Shown here: positions 36,447 to 44,162 of the stretch, piece by piece | How the letters are laid out: every line of letters starts with the position of its first letter | How positions within the stretch are numbered: position 1 is the stretch's first letter | IMG/VR virus record: IMGVR_UViG_3300037852_000186 | Location: 1-64,000 of that record | Length of the DNA: 64,000 nucleotides | DNA from: a virus | Reading direction: 5' to 3' (one strand) | Position numbers and translations under genes: made by a program | Notes under the pieces: model-generated | The model's input: the letters and a program-made list of their open reading frames with translations, nothing else | What the model was told of the DNA's origin: nothing | Databases searched by the model: none

Positions 36447-36637
36447 TCGTCATCCATGCCGTATCGAAGTGCTGCAGCGGGTTTAAGAATAATATCTACA
36501 AGCGCAGAGCTAACCTTTGAGTGAGTTAGGATTTGATAAATACTCGTCGCCGCCCGTGACAGTCTGCTCGGATGAGCGTTCGGATAACCTGCCTCCAGCG
36601 CGATAACGATATCGCTAAGTCTCAGCTTGTTTTTCAT
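36443..36637 (-). CDS. Small protein after holin-like gene
   Basis: 64 aa from the ATG at 36637, two bases after the stop of the 76-aa membrane gene. Basic N-terminus (MKNKLRLSDIVIALEAGYP), then a helical region. It overlaps the 3' end of the convergent HNH gene by 4 nt. Function unknown. Confidence 0.55.
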   Translation of the reverse strand: MKNKLRLSDIVIALEAGYPNAHPSRLSRAATSIYQILTHSKVSSALVDIILKPAAALRYGMDDD

Positions 36638-36639
36638 TG

Positions 36640-36870
36640 CTAATACCGCCAGCCGTATCCGTGTCCAGGTGCTCCACCAAATCCCGCGAGTATGCCAGTG
36701 CAATTCAAAAACCATAACAACACGAGTAACCCGACCAGCAGCTTAATCAGCACCCACACCTGCGGCGGCAAAACCAGCATGGAGCTAAACGCCACCTGAA
36801 TAATGTAGAAGACGATTGCCAAGACAATTGCGATGATGATTAGACCAATCAGGCAGGGTATCAAGGCCAT
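36640..36870 (-). CDS. Holin-like double-membrane-segment protein
   Basis: 76 aa with two strong hydrophobic segments (LIGLIIIAIVLAIVFYIIQ and LIKLLVGLLVLLWFLNC) and a short Gly-rich C-terminus. Size, topology and position 5 nt after a lysozyme-like gene suggest a holin. No sequence family is recognised, so the role is inferred. Confidence 0.55.
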   Translation of the reverse strand: MALIPCLIGLIIIAIVLAIVFYIIQVAFSSMLVLPPQVWVLIKLLVGLLVLLWFLNCTGILAGFGGAPGHGYGWRY

Positions 36871-36875
36871 GCTCT

Positions 36876-37310
36876 TTACATCTCCTCTATGGCGGTAGTT
36901 TTTGCCTCAATCTCTGTCCAGCGCGCCGCATAGGGTATATCCCAACCAGTCCCGCGAATCTGGCCGTGAAGGTGGTAATCCATAGCGATAGCGATATCTG
37001 TGACTGCAGGATGCCTTACTAAGTAAGCGCGGACAAACTTGCGCACAGCAATCTCGTAAGCTTTATCCCACGTTAATTCCAGATACTTATCGTCATGGAT
37101 TAACGTACTAGGATCGACATTTGAGTCAGTGCCGTACACTAAGCAAACAAAATCACCAACAGTCGGCCCCCAGCTCAAATAGAATGAAGGGTGTTGTTGC
37201 CAGCGTCCGCAGGCGCAGCCGTGATCGCCCCATGCGTAAGGGTTGTTGGTACTCTCCACCTCCGCGAGAATGAGGACGAAGCGGTCTTCTCTGGACATCG
37301 TCATGGTCAT
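36876..37310 (-). CDS. Possible lysozyme-like cell-wall hydrolase
   Basis: 144 aa from the ATG at 37310; upstream codons to 37394 would overlap two small genes. The N-terminal region has AEVESTNNPYAWGD followed by CACGRWQQHPSFYLSW, which recalls lysozyme or transglycosylase folds (Glu, then G-x-WQ). Glu19 is a candidate catalytic residue. It precedes a holin-like gene. An alternative is a non-enzymatic phage protein. Confidence 0.45.
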   Translation of the reverse strand: MTMTMSREDRFVLILAEVESTNNPYAWGDHGCACGRWQQHPSFYLSWGPTVGDFVCLVYGTDSNVDPSTLIHDDKYLELTWDKAYEIAVRKFVRAYLVRHPAVTDIAIAMDYHLHGQIRGTGWDIPYAARWTEIEAKTTAIEEM

Positions 37311-37314
37311 CGAC

Positions 37315-37410
37315 TTAGTCGCAGCAGGAGTGTATGTACCCGCAGCGCTCGCAAATGTGCTTGCCTCCGCTGCTTTTGCGCATCGCAGCCGCACACCACG
37401 GACAAGTCAT
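37315..37410 (-). CDS. 31-aa zinc-ribbon microprotein
   Basis: A 31-codon gene reading MTCPWCAAAMRKSSGGK then HICERCGYIHSCCD. Cys3, Cys6, Cys20 and Cys23 form a complete zinc ribbon. Its ATG overlaps the stop of the 58-aa membrane gene (ATGA), and the next gene starts 4 nt downstream. Function unknown. Confidence 0.55.
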   Translation of the reverse strand: MTCPWCAAAMRKSSGGKHICERCGYIHSCCD

Positions 37411-37583
37411 GCGCGCCAGGGCCTCGTTCCCACCATTCGCTTGCGCATGGGCAATACGTTCGCCCGCTTCTTTTGTCGCCGTCTCTGCTTCCACACTTCA
37501 ATCGCGTAGCACAGCGCGTAGCCAATACTGATAGCGACGAGCATGATGCCAACGCCGATGCCCATTAGGAAGTCGGTGTTCAT
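37407..37583 (-). CDS. 58-aa single-pass membrane protein
   Basis: Starts ATGA-coupled to the preceding gene. The N-terminus MNTDFLMGIGVGIMLVAISI with the next few residues forms one membrane segment; the rest is strongly basic (KQRRRQKKRANVLPMRKR). Topology is N-out/C-in by the positive-inside rule. It could be a holin or antiholin partner of the lysis-like genes downstream. Confidence 0.58.
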   Translation of the reverse strand: MNTDFLMGIGVGIMLVAISIGYALCYAIEVWKQRRRQKKRANVLPMRKRMVGTRPWRA

Positions 37584-37918
37584 CGAACTGTAATCGCATG
37601 CGCCGTCCGAAAGAATGCGGCATAGTCAAGCACAAGCGGGTCGTCTTCGGGGACGGTCGTCTGAGTGCCGGGAATGATTGCGCGCCACGAAGCCGAGTAC
37701 GCTTTGCGGTAGCCCATACCGTTGGCGTTAGCGACTGGCCCGAGATAGAGTGTATCTGGCGAATAAGGTGGTAATGGCAAAGCGTGGACGGCAACGCTCA
37801 ACCAGAAGTCTTTATTCATCGACGGTACGCAATATAGATCGCGGCTCTGCGAGTAGAGGATCGTAACGAGCCGCTTGCCTTCGGGCTCTTTCTCTTCGTC
37901 GGGCTTTAGTTCATCCAC
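37580..37918 (-). CDS. Tandem paralog B, unknown
   Basis: 112 aa from the GTG at 37918 (purine-rich AAAGGGGGCG upstream). It shares a pattern with the preceding gene: ILYSQSRDLYCVP...FWLSVAVHALPLPP and DDPLVLDY. The pair looks like an old tandem duplication. Function unknown. Confidence 0.6.
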   Translation of the reverse strand: MDELKPDEEKEPEGKRLVTILYSQSRDLYCVPSMNKDFWLSVAVHALPLPPYSPDTLYLGPVANANGMGYRKAYSASWRAIIPGTQTTVPEDDPLVLDYAAFFRTAHAITVR

Positions 37919-38336
37919 GAGTGCTCGCCCCCTTTTGTGGCGCGTTCTGCGGCGCCGCAGGGCCACTTCTCGGAGTATGAAAAGCATCAACGCGAAGTTT
38001 GGTGGCCTCGCAGAGCGCTTCGTTGAGTCCTTGAATCTCTGTCCACGCTTCTTCTAATGACGGCGTCCACCACGCTGCTTCGCGATAATCTTTGACTAAC
38101 TCATCGTCCGCGCTGATGAATTTAGGCTGTGTGCCGTTTTGCGGCGTAACCGTACAAACGCGGTAATAGTCTCGGCCGCGAATGAGGCAGGCCATCGCCA
38201 CGCCAGGTCGATGCCATTCAGGCGGCACGGGCAGGGGATGCTTCGCGATGCTCAGCCAGATACCGCATTCGCGCACGCCGATGACGGCGTAGAAGTCGCC
38301 GCTTGAGCTGTAGACGATTTGTGTTTCTGCGCTCAT
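37911..38336 (-). CDS. Tandem paralog A, unknown
   Basis: 141 aa. Shared pattern with the next gene: IVYSSSGDFYAVI...IWLSIAKHPLPVPP and ADDELVKDY. The C-terminus is Pro/Gln-rich and low-complexity. Its ATG overlaps the upstream stop. Function unknown. Confidence 0.6.
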   Translation of the reverse strand: MSAETQIVYSSSGDFYAVIGVRECGIWLSIAKHPLPVPPEWHRPGVAMACLIRGRDYYRVCTVTPQNGTQPKFISADDELVKDYREAAWWTPSLEEAWTEIQGLNEALCEATKLRVDAFHTPRSGPAAPQNAPQKGASTRG

Positions 38337-38647
38337 GGTTTGATTTGAATTATCTCTGGCCCTTCTTGCGCCAACATCTTGAGAAGGTCCGTGGCTAGCA
38401 CTCTCGCAACATCAAGGTTCGGTACGGTCAACGTCAAAGTACCGCCAACACCAGGCATGCCCGCCAAGCGCGGATATGAGACGTTGATCTGCATGTCGGC
38501 TGTCGGCGGGTCAGCTAGCGGCACGTGAACAGCATGCAGAGTGAAACGCTTCCAACTGTTATTTAAGTCTTCGCGAGGCTGGCGAGAGACGGCAATCATA
38601 ACAGCGCGAGGTGCTAGTTGGCCGTTACGATGAATATCAAGACTCAT
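38333..38647 (-). CDS. Unknown protein, beta-rich
   Basis: 104 aa; SWKRFTLHAVHVPLADP and TLTLTVPNLDVARVLATDLL are the most ordered parts. ATGA overlap with the following gene. No signal or metal motif. Function unknown. Confidence 0.55.
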   Translation of the reverse strand: MSLDIHRNGQLAPRAVMIAVSRQPREDLNNSWKRFTLHAVHVPLADPPTADMQINVSYPRLAGMPGVGGTLTLTVPNLDVARVLATDLLKMLAQEGPEIIQIKP

Positions 38648-39190
38648 TTATTCTTTGCCTTTGGTATCGAGCGGTACGGCGGAATCTACATTCCACTTTT
38701 TCCAGGCTTCGTTAAGGTGCTTCGCGCAAATTGGCGTCTCGCGCGGTCTGTCAGTGAAACGTCCTCGCCCCTTCACGCTGTAGACTCGATCTTCCGATCC
38801 GCACTGCCGCGTAGACGATGCGCCTTGTGAGTGCTCGGTAATCGGCCAGCCGCAAGAAGGTCGTTTATCTTCTCGTTCTGATTCGACGCCTGAGATGATT
38901 GGATCGCCGTGCATATACTTGATGTTCAAGCCCGCCCGCTTCGCGACATAGCGTGCTAGCAAATAACTTGGGTTGGCTGCACCGCCTTCCGCGCGAAATT
39001 GTTCCGACTCTTGCGGGTCTAGTATCAACATCTGAAAGTTCTTACAGGGGCAGTAAGTGACGGTGCATGCGCCTAATGGATAATTAGTTTCATCGCCGGC
39101 AAGGAACGTTTGCCACACGGTCCTTCTTGGCGAGCCCGCCCGATGTTCGTCCATTGAGTGTACGCACTCACACATCCAAGGGAATTTCAT
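38648..39190 (-). CDS. Cys/His-rich protein, unknown
   Basis: 180 aa. The N-terminal half has clustered metal ligands (WMCECVHSMDEHRA and CTVTYCPCKNFQ), probably a zinc site. Further Cys occur at PSCGWPITEH, TRQCGSE and PICAKHLNE. It lies in the connector region; function not recognised. Confidence 0.57.
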   Translation of the reverse strand: MKFPWMCECVHSMDEHRAGSPRRTVWQTFLAGDETNYPLGACTVTYCPCKNFQMLILDPQESEQFRAEGGAANPSYLLARYVAKRAGLNIKYMHGDPIISGVESEREDKRPSCGWPITEHSQGASSTRQCGSEDRVYSVKGRGRFTDRPRETPICAKHLNEAWKKWNVDSAVPLDTKGKE

Positions 39191-39191
39191 G

Positions 39192-39422
39192 TTAACTTAC
39201 GCGCTCCGCAGAGTAGGCGCCGATTTGTTCGTCGAGCTTCAATCTGTAACCCTGTGCTTTAAGAAGGGCGCATACTTTCTTGACTTCATTAATTGGCCGC
39301 CATCCAGTCTCAGAGCGGATCGCTGCGATCAGTTCACCAGCCATCAGAGCGAGTACTATTTCTTGGGTTGGCACAACCCTAAGCTCAGATAAGTCGAAAG
39401 TGCTCGTCATTCGCAGCGCCAT
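39192..39422 (-). CDS. Small helical protein, unknown
   Basis: 76 aa, charged and helical (LDLSELR-like start, INEVKKVCALLKAQGYRLKL), possibly a DNA- or protein-binding helix pair. Starts right after the lipoprotein-like gene, same strand. Function unknown. Confidence 0.55.
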   Translation of the reverse strand: MALRMTSTFDLSELRVVPTQEIVLALMAGELIAAIRSETGWRPINEVKKVCALLKAQGYRLKLDEQIGAYSAERVS

Positions 39423-39428
39423 ATTTAA

Positions 39429-39725
39429 TTATTCCGGATGTACGTTTCCCGGCTCGCGTTCATTGCCCCGATGCTTGGAATCGCGGTCGTCTTTCCATCG
39501 GGGGAAATGTCGCTTGGCTTCACTCGGACGATTATCCGCCCACCAGTATGAATCGTGATATTGGCCAGATTCGTCAGCACACCATTTATTCTGGATACAC
39601 TTGGCATGATGCGGGGCTGGGTGGTGATAGTAATGATGCTGGGCGTACGCGGGAGCCGAAGTACTTGCGCTTACACAGCCGGTTAGAAGAATCAGAGTGA
39701 GTATTGCGGTTAGTCGGTTTGCCAT
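39429..39725 (-). CDS. His-rich lipoprotein
   Basis: 98 aa from the ATG at 39725. MANRLTAILTLILLTGC is a lipoprotein signal with lipobox LLTGC. The mature part opens with a His-rich stretch (AQHHYYHHPAPHHA), two Cys (KCIQNKWC), then charged residues. A spanin or metal-binding envelope lipoprotein is possible; no family recognised. Confidence 0.6.
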   Translation of the reverse strand: MANRLTAILTLILLTGCVSASTSAPAYAQHHYYHHPAPHHAKCIQNKWCADESGQYHDSYWWADNRPSEAKRHFPRWKDDRDSKHRGNEREPGNVHPE

Positions 39726-39732
39726 AGTTCCC

Positions 39733-40593
39733 TTAGTTGTTTGGATAAAACGGTACGTTGCCACCACTCGCCAGTGCGGTCACGATATCCGAATACGTAT
39801 AGCTGACCGCCACTGTTGCTCCACTCGCAATCCCGCCTCCGTTTACTCGCGTGATTATTCCGTTGACGTTGTCGAGTAAGTAGTCGGTTTGCGCGAGATA
39901 GGTGGTGGTCAACGCTTGATTCTTGATTATGAGGTCTGTGATATTGCCTTGCGGCAGTGCAATCGTGTCCGACGCGAAGGTCAGCAACTCCACACCTATT
40001 TTCGTCGCGGTAACTCGCAATGCAGATTCCTCTAATACCTTGCCTTGCACGAAAGGAGGGAACGTCGGCGTTTGGAAGTTCTCAATAACAACAGTGCGAG
40101 TACTGAAGGTTGACTCGTAGACCCAGACACCACCTTGCTTATCGCGGTCGATGAAGCGTTCGCGAATTGCTTTCATGGGTGTGCAGCCTGTGTTGGCTTG
40201 AAAGCCCAGCAGAGCAAGGCGCACAGCTTCAATTATTTGGTAAGCCCCTGGACTCGTGCCGCTCGGCGGTCCGCCGAATGCCCAGCCTAAATCGCGTATG
40301 CGGAGGCCAACAGCAAATTCTAGTGTACGTTCCTGTGCGACATGGCCGATATCTTCGATGACGCCAAAGTCTGAGCCCATGAAAATAACCATCGCTACTC
40401 CGATGCGATGGCGCATTTCGTAAGCCTCGGGCTTGTCGGGGAAGTGTGTAACTTCTATCATCTGTGGGCCGAGCGCAGCGCCGAGATAAGTCTGTAGCTG
40501 TCGAACTATCGCCGCCTCGATGGTTGCGATACCCAGATCTGTGGGCGGGTTGAATGTTTGTCCGGTCCAAGGACTATCTAGAAACGCCGCCAC
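39733..40593 (-). CDS. Tail completion protein, Mu gp37-like, with extra C-terminal module
   Basis: 286 aa from the GTG at 40593, preceded by GGACAATAA which includes the upstream stop. The N-terminal 180 residues match the gp37-type connector (TIEAAIVRQLQTYLGAALGP, YEMRHRIGVAMVIFMGSDFG, LEFAVGLRIRDLG). The last 80 residues are a module (TTYLAQTDYLLDNVNGIITR, then VAVSYTYSD) also found in the sheath and a capsid-region protein. It follows gp36 as in Mu. Confidence 0.78.
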   Translation of the reverse strand: MAAFLDSPWTGQTFNPPTDLGIATIEAAIVRQLQTYLGAALGPQMIEVTHFPDKPEAYEMRHRIGVAMVIFMGSDFGVIEDIGHVAQERTLEFAVGLRIRDLGWAFGGPPSGTSPGAYQIIEAVRLALLGFQANTGCTPMKAIRERFIDRDKQGGVWVYESTFSTRTVVIENFQTPTFPPFVQGKVLEESALRVTATKIGVELLTFASDTIALPQGNITDLIIKNQALTTTYLAQTDYLLDNVNGIITRVNGGGIASGATVAVSYTYSDIVTALASGGNVPFYPNN

Positions 40594-40595
40594 GT

Positions 40596-41075
40596 TTATT
40601 GTCCTATAGTACCTACAACCGTCTGGCCCACAATCCAATGACCATCGCCGTCATTAAGATCGACCGCTGTCCCTACGAAAGGGTTAGGCCGCGTCGGCAC
40701 GATACTCGCCGAATAGTAATTGAAGCTGATTGATCCGCCGACGTTGTTCACGGAATGTTCCGGTTCCGTCGCGCGATAACAGCGGTCGCCCGAACTTACC
40801 GTTAGTGTCAGTGTTTTGGGATTTCCTAGGCCGAAGTGCAAATCATTTGGGTTGGTAAATACACAAACGATGCCATCGCGCGGGTCGTCGCTATCCTGAT
40901 AGGAAAGTGTGATGTTCAACGTCTCATGATCGCCGAACCCTCCCGCTATTCCAATCGTGCCGTGATCATTGTGAGTGTCGCTGGCGCCGCCAAAACCTGA
41001 GATATTCGCAGCGTTTGCCGCTGTCGCAAACGAGAACGCGATGCCTAATGCTATTAGCGTGTGGCGTCGTATCAT
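40596..41075 (-). CDS. Secreted protein between gp36 and gp37
   Basis: 159 aa. Clear signal peptide (RRHTLIALGIAFSFATAANA). The mature part is beta-rich with Gly-Gly and two Cys (GIVCVFTNPN, SGDRCYRATE). It sits between two connector genes although its product should leave the cytoplasm. Family not recognised. Confidence 0.66.
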   Translation of the reverse strand: MIRRHTLIALGIAFSFATAANAANISGFGGASDTHNDHGTIGIAGGFGDHETLNITLSYQDSDDPRDGIVCVFTNPNDLHFGLGNPKTLTLTVSSGDRCYRATEPEHSVNNVGGSISFNYYSASIVPTRPNPFVGTAVDLNDGDGHWIVGQTVVGTIGQ

Positions 41076-41081
41076 TGATAG

Positions 41082-41549
41082 TTAGAAACCCTTCATCGTG
41101 CTGCGTCTAAAAATGCGCTGCGGCAAACATGGGTCGCCGCCGAAATTCACGTCCATTACAACTGCTGGCACTGACGGATCTGCCGGTTCTGTGCCTGTTG
41201 CTGTATTGAGTCCGAGGGTTAGTTGCCCTTCGCTCACTTCGTCGAGGAACTTGCAATTCTTCTCGTAAATTAGCTTGGCGTATTCGAGGTCGTGGATTGG
41301 CCGCAAAGCTTGCAAGTGAAACATCGCAATCTCGCAGCACACGCGAGTCAAGATCGACGGGGGGTTTATTAGCGGGAGCGCGAAGCGAGCTTCGATGTAG
41401 GAATCGATCTCATCCGAAGCGTCGTCAAGGAAGGTCTGGAGATAAGTAGCATTGATGGTGGTGACGGTCGGGTCCTCGTTGGTCAACTGGACCAGATCGC
41501 GATTGGGGTAGCGCAAGGCCATGTCGTTTGTAGTAGCGTATCCCATCAC
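41082..41549 (-). CDS. Head-tail connector, Mu gp36-like (DUF1320)
   Basis: 155 aa. The pattern fits gp36: YATTNDMALRYPNRDLVQLT, DDASDEIDSYIEARFALPL, ILTRVCCEIAMFHL, EYAKLIYEKNCKFLDEVSEG. Connector proteins join head and tail. Start is GTG 41549 or the adjacent ATG 41546. It lies downstream of the capsid as in Mu. Confidence 0.87.
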   Translation of the reverse strand: MMGYATTNDMALRYPNRDLVQLTNEDPTVTTINATYLQTFLDDASDEIDSYIEARFALPLINPPSILTRVCCEIAMFHLQALRPIHDLEYAKLIYEKNCKFLDEVSEGQLTLGLNTATGTEPADPSVPAVVMDVNFGGDPCLPQRIFRRSTMKGF

Positions 41550-41574
41550 TTATACCGTCACCGTCCACGATCCG

Positions 41575-41724
41575 CTAATCCATTCGTACTCTTGACAACG
41601 GCACAATCCGACCATCCTTGCGTACCACCCACTCGCTGCCATCGTTAAATGCAATAACCCAATAGTGCAGGCCAAGAGTTAAACGCTTCCGCCAAGCGCG
41701 CTTGATATTGAAATTAATTAGCAT
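41575..41724 (-). CDS. 49-aa small basic protein
   Basis: The ATG at 41724 lies inside the end of the upstream gene. The product contains KRAWRKRLTLGLHYWVIAFN then DGSEWVVRKDGRIVPLSRV, a compact basic beta-like protein. Coupling and composition support it. Function unknown. Confidence 0.55.
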   Translation of the reverse strand: MLINFNIKRAWRKRLTLGLHYWVIAFNDGSEWVVRKDGRIVPLSRVRMD

Positions 41725-42682
41725 CAAGAATATTTTGGATATCCGTTTTCATCGCGGCTTCGTCCATGTACTTATTCGCCTCGTCCGCCTTCATCGCCAT
41801 ACCCACGAGGAACCGCAACTCTTTCTTAGAAATGCGCACTGCGGGCGGCTTAGGGGGCGGGGGCCCTGGTACTGGGGGTGGAATCGGCGGCGGGGGCGAA
41901 GTGTCGATAACAGCAGTAAGGTCGCGCTCAAGCTCGGGTAGATTTATTCCGCTTGGCGCCTTTTGTACCGCGTTGACCCAATCGAAGGCTAACTCTGCAT
42001 GCGCCTCTTCGATGTAGGGCGTGCCGTCTTCGTAGTGCGCAGTCATGAACGCTTGAGTAATTGGCTGGAGTTTGCCCCAAGTGACGATGTAGAACATGCC
42101 CGCGCCGTCGTACTGAACGACCGGGACATCGTGTCCGCCCGCGAGCGGCGAACCGGGTATATAGTCCCACGGCTTGCCCGCGTTGAACTGGTCAACCGCG
42201 CTGTTCGGGAGATTGACTCCGAGCCGACAAGCTCCGAATAGACATATCACCCACTTGATTTGGTCGATGTGCTTAGGATCGAGATTGGCTGAGGCGTCGA
42301 GCTTACGTCCCAGCCAGCCGTTCGCGGTTAGATACTGAATCACCGTTAGCTCGTCCGCGCCCGTGTCGGTATTCGGATTGGTGGAGTCGAAGCCGCAAAC
42401 TGCGGTGTAGAGGGCCAGCACATCGGCCGTGGAGGGAATTGAGATGTTACCGACATTCGCAGTGCGCAGCATTTCTTGATGCGCGCAATCACTGAAGACA
42501 CAACAGCCATACAGATCGTTGCCGTCCATCCCCCAGCCGTGGGGCGACTGCTGCATTACTGCTGCCACCCAATCAGGAGACTGCGGCGGCGGCGGCCCTA
42601 GCGCGCTCAGATGGCTCGCGAGAATGGATTGACGAACGCGGCTATAGCGCGTATGCCGTGCTGGTTTGCGGCCAAATTTCAA
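41714..42682 (-). CDS. Papain-like-fold cysteine protein
   Basis: 322 aa from a TTG start at 42682 with AAGGAG upstream. Residues 50-70 (GNDLYGCCVFSDCAHQEML) resemble the Cys motif of phage papain-like proteins; the second part has GGHDVPVVQYDG and FYIVTWGKLQPIT, giving His and the following strand. A proline-rich linker (PPPPIPPPVPGPPPPKPP) near residue 265 leads to a helical tail. Enzyme activity is uncertain. Confidence 0.55.
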   Translation of the reverse strand: MKFGRKPARHTRYSRVRQSILASHLSALGPPPPQSPDWVAAVMQQSPHGWGMDGNDLYGCCVFSDCAHQEMLRTANVGNISIPSTADVLALYTAVCGFDSTNPNTDTGADELTVIQYLTANGWLGRKLDASANLDPKHIDQIKWVICLFGACRLGVNLPNSAVDQFNAGKPWDYIPGSPLAGGHDVPVVQYDGAGMFYIVTWGKLQPITQAFMTAHYEDGTPYIEEAHAELAFDWVNAVQKAPSGINLPELERDLTAVIDTSPPPPIPPPVPGPPPPKPPAVRISKKELRFLVGMAMKADEANKYMDEAAMKTDIQNILDAN

Positions 42683-42792
42683 AGGCTACTCCTTGGATGC
42701 TTTGCTGAGTATGGTTCGCCGTGTCGCAACCAGCACCACGCATAGGCAGGATGACGTATTGCCCAAGCAATAGTCTGCAACTTCAACTTCAT
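42679..42792 (-). CDS. 37-aa small protein
   Basis: Starts TAATG-coupled to the Ig-like gene and its TGA overlaps the TTG start of the next gene. Reads MKLKLQTIAWAIRHPAYAWC then a polar basic tail. Both couplings support it. Function unknown. Confidence 0.5.
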   Translation of the reverse strand: MKLKLQTIAWAIRHPAYAWCWLRHGEPYSAKHPRSSL

Positions 42793-43133
42793 TAGTTGTG
42801 GACCGGAACCCCGAACTTCATGTCGATTGCGCTAAGAGCGCCAGCGCCGACAGTTACGTCGCCGCCCACACCGGTATATGGCGAATGCGGATCACCGGGC
42901 ACGGTCACTTGCAGCATGACGCTCGCGACTCCGAGTTTGCCAGTCGAAGTGACGAGCGCGGTCATTCCGGTCGCGTCAGCCGGATCTGGAACAACGGTGA
43001 TAACTGTTGCGTCGGACGAGGACCAAACCGCTGCGGCGCCAGCCGGCGCGGGAACCACATTGGGCGGAACCGCATCGTCTACGAATTCAATCGTTGCGGA
43101 TACGTGTGAATCGTCGGGTAGAGCGAAAGGCAT
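42792..43133 (-). CDS. Ig-like (BIG2-type) domain protein
   Basis: 113 aa. Beta-rich with PAGAAAVWSSSDATVITVV and GVASVMLQVTVPGDP, the pattern of bacterial Ig-like group 2 domains. No signal. Likely a decoration domain on the particle. Located between a coiled-coil gene and small genes in the capsid region. Confidence 0.62.
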   Translation of the reverse strand: MPFALPDDSHVSATIEFVDDAVPPNVVPAPAGAAAVWSSSDATVITVVPDPADATGMTALVTSTGKLGVASVMLQVTVPGDPHSPYTGVGGDVTVGAGALSAIDMKFGVPVHN

Positions 43134-43145
43134 TAAATCATCTCC

Positions 43146-43379
43146 TTACTTGTGGTGAACCACTCCAAACTTTATCGCGACGTGGTCCAGTTGTGGCGTC
43201 AGCGTCTTTATGATTGTGTCAAGTTTCGTTCCGAGTGCTGTTACGCGGAGCGTCAGCGCCAAGAACCCCGCATCAAGCTTCGCGCCGTTCGCGGCCAATT
43301 CGGTAGTTTGCTTCTGTAGCAACACGGTCTGCTTTTGAAGCTCCGCGAGGATTTGGCCGAAGATCCACGTCTCGTCCAT
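43146..43379 (-). CDS. Coiled-coil small protein
   Basis: 77 aa from the ATG at 43379, TAATG-coupled to the preceding gene. A long heptad-like helix (FGQILAELQKQTVLLQKQTT) is followed by TALGTKLDTIIKTLTPQLD. Could be a trimeric fibre stalk or assembly factor. Family not recognised. Confidence 0.58.
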   Translation of the reverse strand: MDETWIFGQILAELQKQTVLLQKQTTELAANGAKLDAGFLALTLRVTALGTKLDTIIKTLTPQLDHVAIKFGVVHHK

Positions 43380-43858
43380 TATGGACAGCTCAGCATCGCC
43401 GAACAAGAATATCTCGGAACGGTACAAGTGCCGGGAGTGCCAGTCTGAGCAAGGCCAATTATGTTGCCCGCCGTGACAGCCAAGGTTTCAGCAGAGCTAG
43501 CTACGGTTGCTACTGTTGTCGTTGGACTTACCGCTGTTCCTACTGTTGAGCCAGTGATGTTTGTGATGTTTACTGTCGGTCCAGTTGTGCAGGCTCCGGT
43601 CAATGTGGCCGTACACATCAGACTGATGAACTTGCCAGTGCATGGAGCTTTCTGCGGAGCAACTGCCGTTGCGGGTAGAGTGCCCAAGTCGCCGCTCCAG
43701 TAGATAGGATAATATTGAGTTACTGGCGGTAGTATTGTACCGTGTTGAGTTCCGGATGACTGCCCGATTGCAGCGTATACATAACTCGCAGGACTTGGAG
43801 CATATATGCCCAAGCCGACAACAAGCATTAGGAGAACGGCAAATTTAATAACCTTCAC
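43379..43858 (-). CDS. Secreted protein, capsid region
   Basis: 159 aa with signal peptide MKVIKFAVLLMLVVGLGIYA. The mature part is Thr/Val/Ala-rich beta with several Cys (APCTGKFISLMC, GACTTG, GTCTVPRYSCSAMLSC). A secreted product beside the major capsid gene is unusual. Family not recognised. Confidence 0.64.
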   Translation of the reverse strand: MKVIKFAVLLMLVVGLGIYAPSPASYVYAAIGQSSGTQHGTILPPVTQYYPIYWSGDLGTLPATAVAPQKAPCTGKFISLMCTATLTGACTTGPTVNITNITGSTVGTAVSPTTTVATVASSAETLAVTAGNIIGLAQTGTPGTCTVPRYSCSAMLSCP

Positions 43859-43862
43859 GGCT

Positions 43863-44150
43863 CTAGTAACTCACCCAAGCGCACGTGGTGCCGCTCGCGC
43901 TGATGGCGCTGATATAGCCGCCTGGAGCTAACCCGCCCGTTTCGGCCCTCACGACCCACGAATCGCCAGGACCTAGATAGATCGAGGCTGAAGTCGCGGT
44001 TTTTCCAATCGCTAAGTTCATCGGATTGGTCGTGCCCGTATTTTGCACCATCAGATAATGGCGCCCGTCGGGGGGACTGCCAAGGTCGTTGGCGGCTATG
44101 ATGGTAGCCGCCGTGGACGTAAGTGTTGTGTCGCCGTAGGTATATGCCAT
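43863..44150 (-). CDS. Non-secreted GRHY-QNTG domain protein
   Basis: 95 aa without signal peptide. Shares GRHYLMVQNTG, NLAIGK, YLGPGDSW and ISASGTTCAWV with the secreted paralog at 24742. Position next to the major capsid gene suggests a capsid decoration protein. Confidence 0.66.
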   Translation of the reverse strand: MAYTYGDTTLTSTAATIIAANDLGSPPDGRHYLMVQNTGTTNPMNLAIGKTATSASIYLGPGDSWVVRAETGGLAPGGYISAISASGTTCAWVSY

Positions 44151-44162
44151 CTGACCCGTTAC

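Noticed and set aside
36876-37394. Extended start of the lysozyme-like gene up to 37394
   Set aside because: It would overlap two small coupled genes; the Met at 37310 fits spacing better.
37307-37552. An 81-aa Cys/Arg-rich minus-strand frame
   Set aside because: The same bases are better explained by two coupled small genes (58-aa membrane protein and 31-aa zinc ribbon) with ATGA overlaps.
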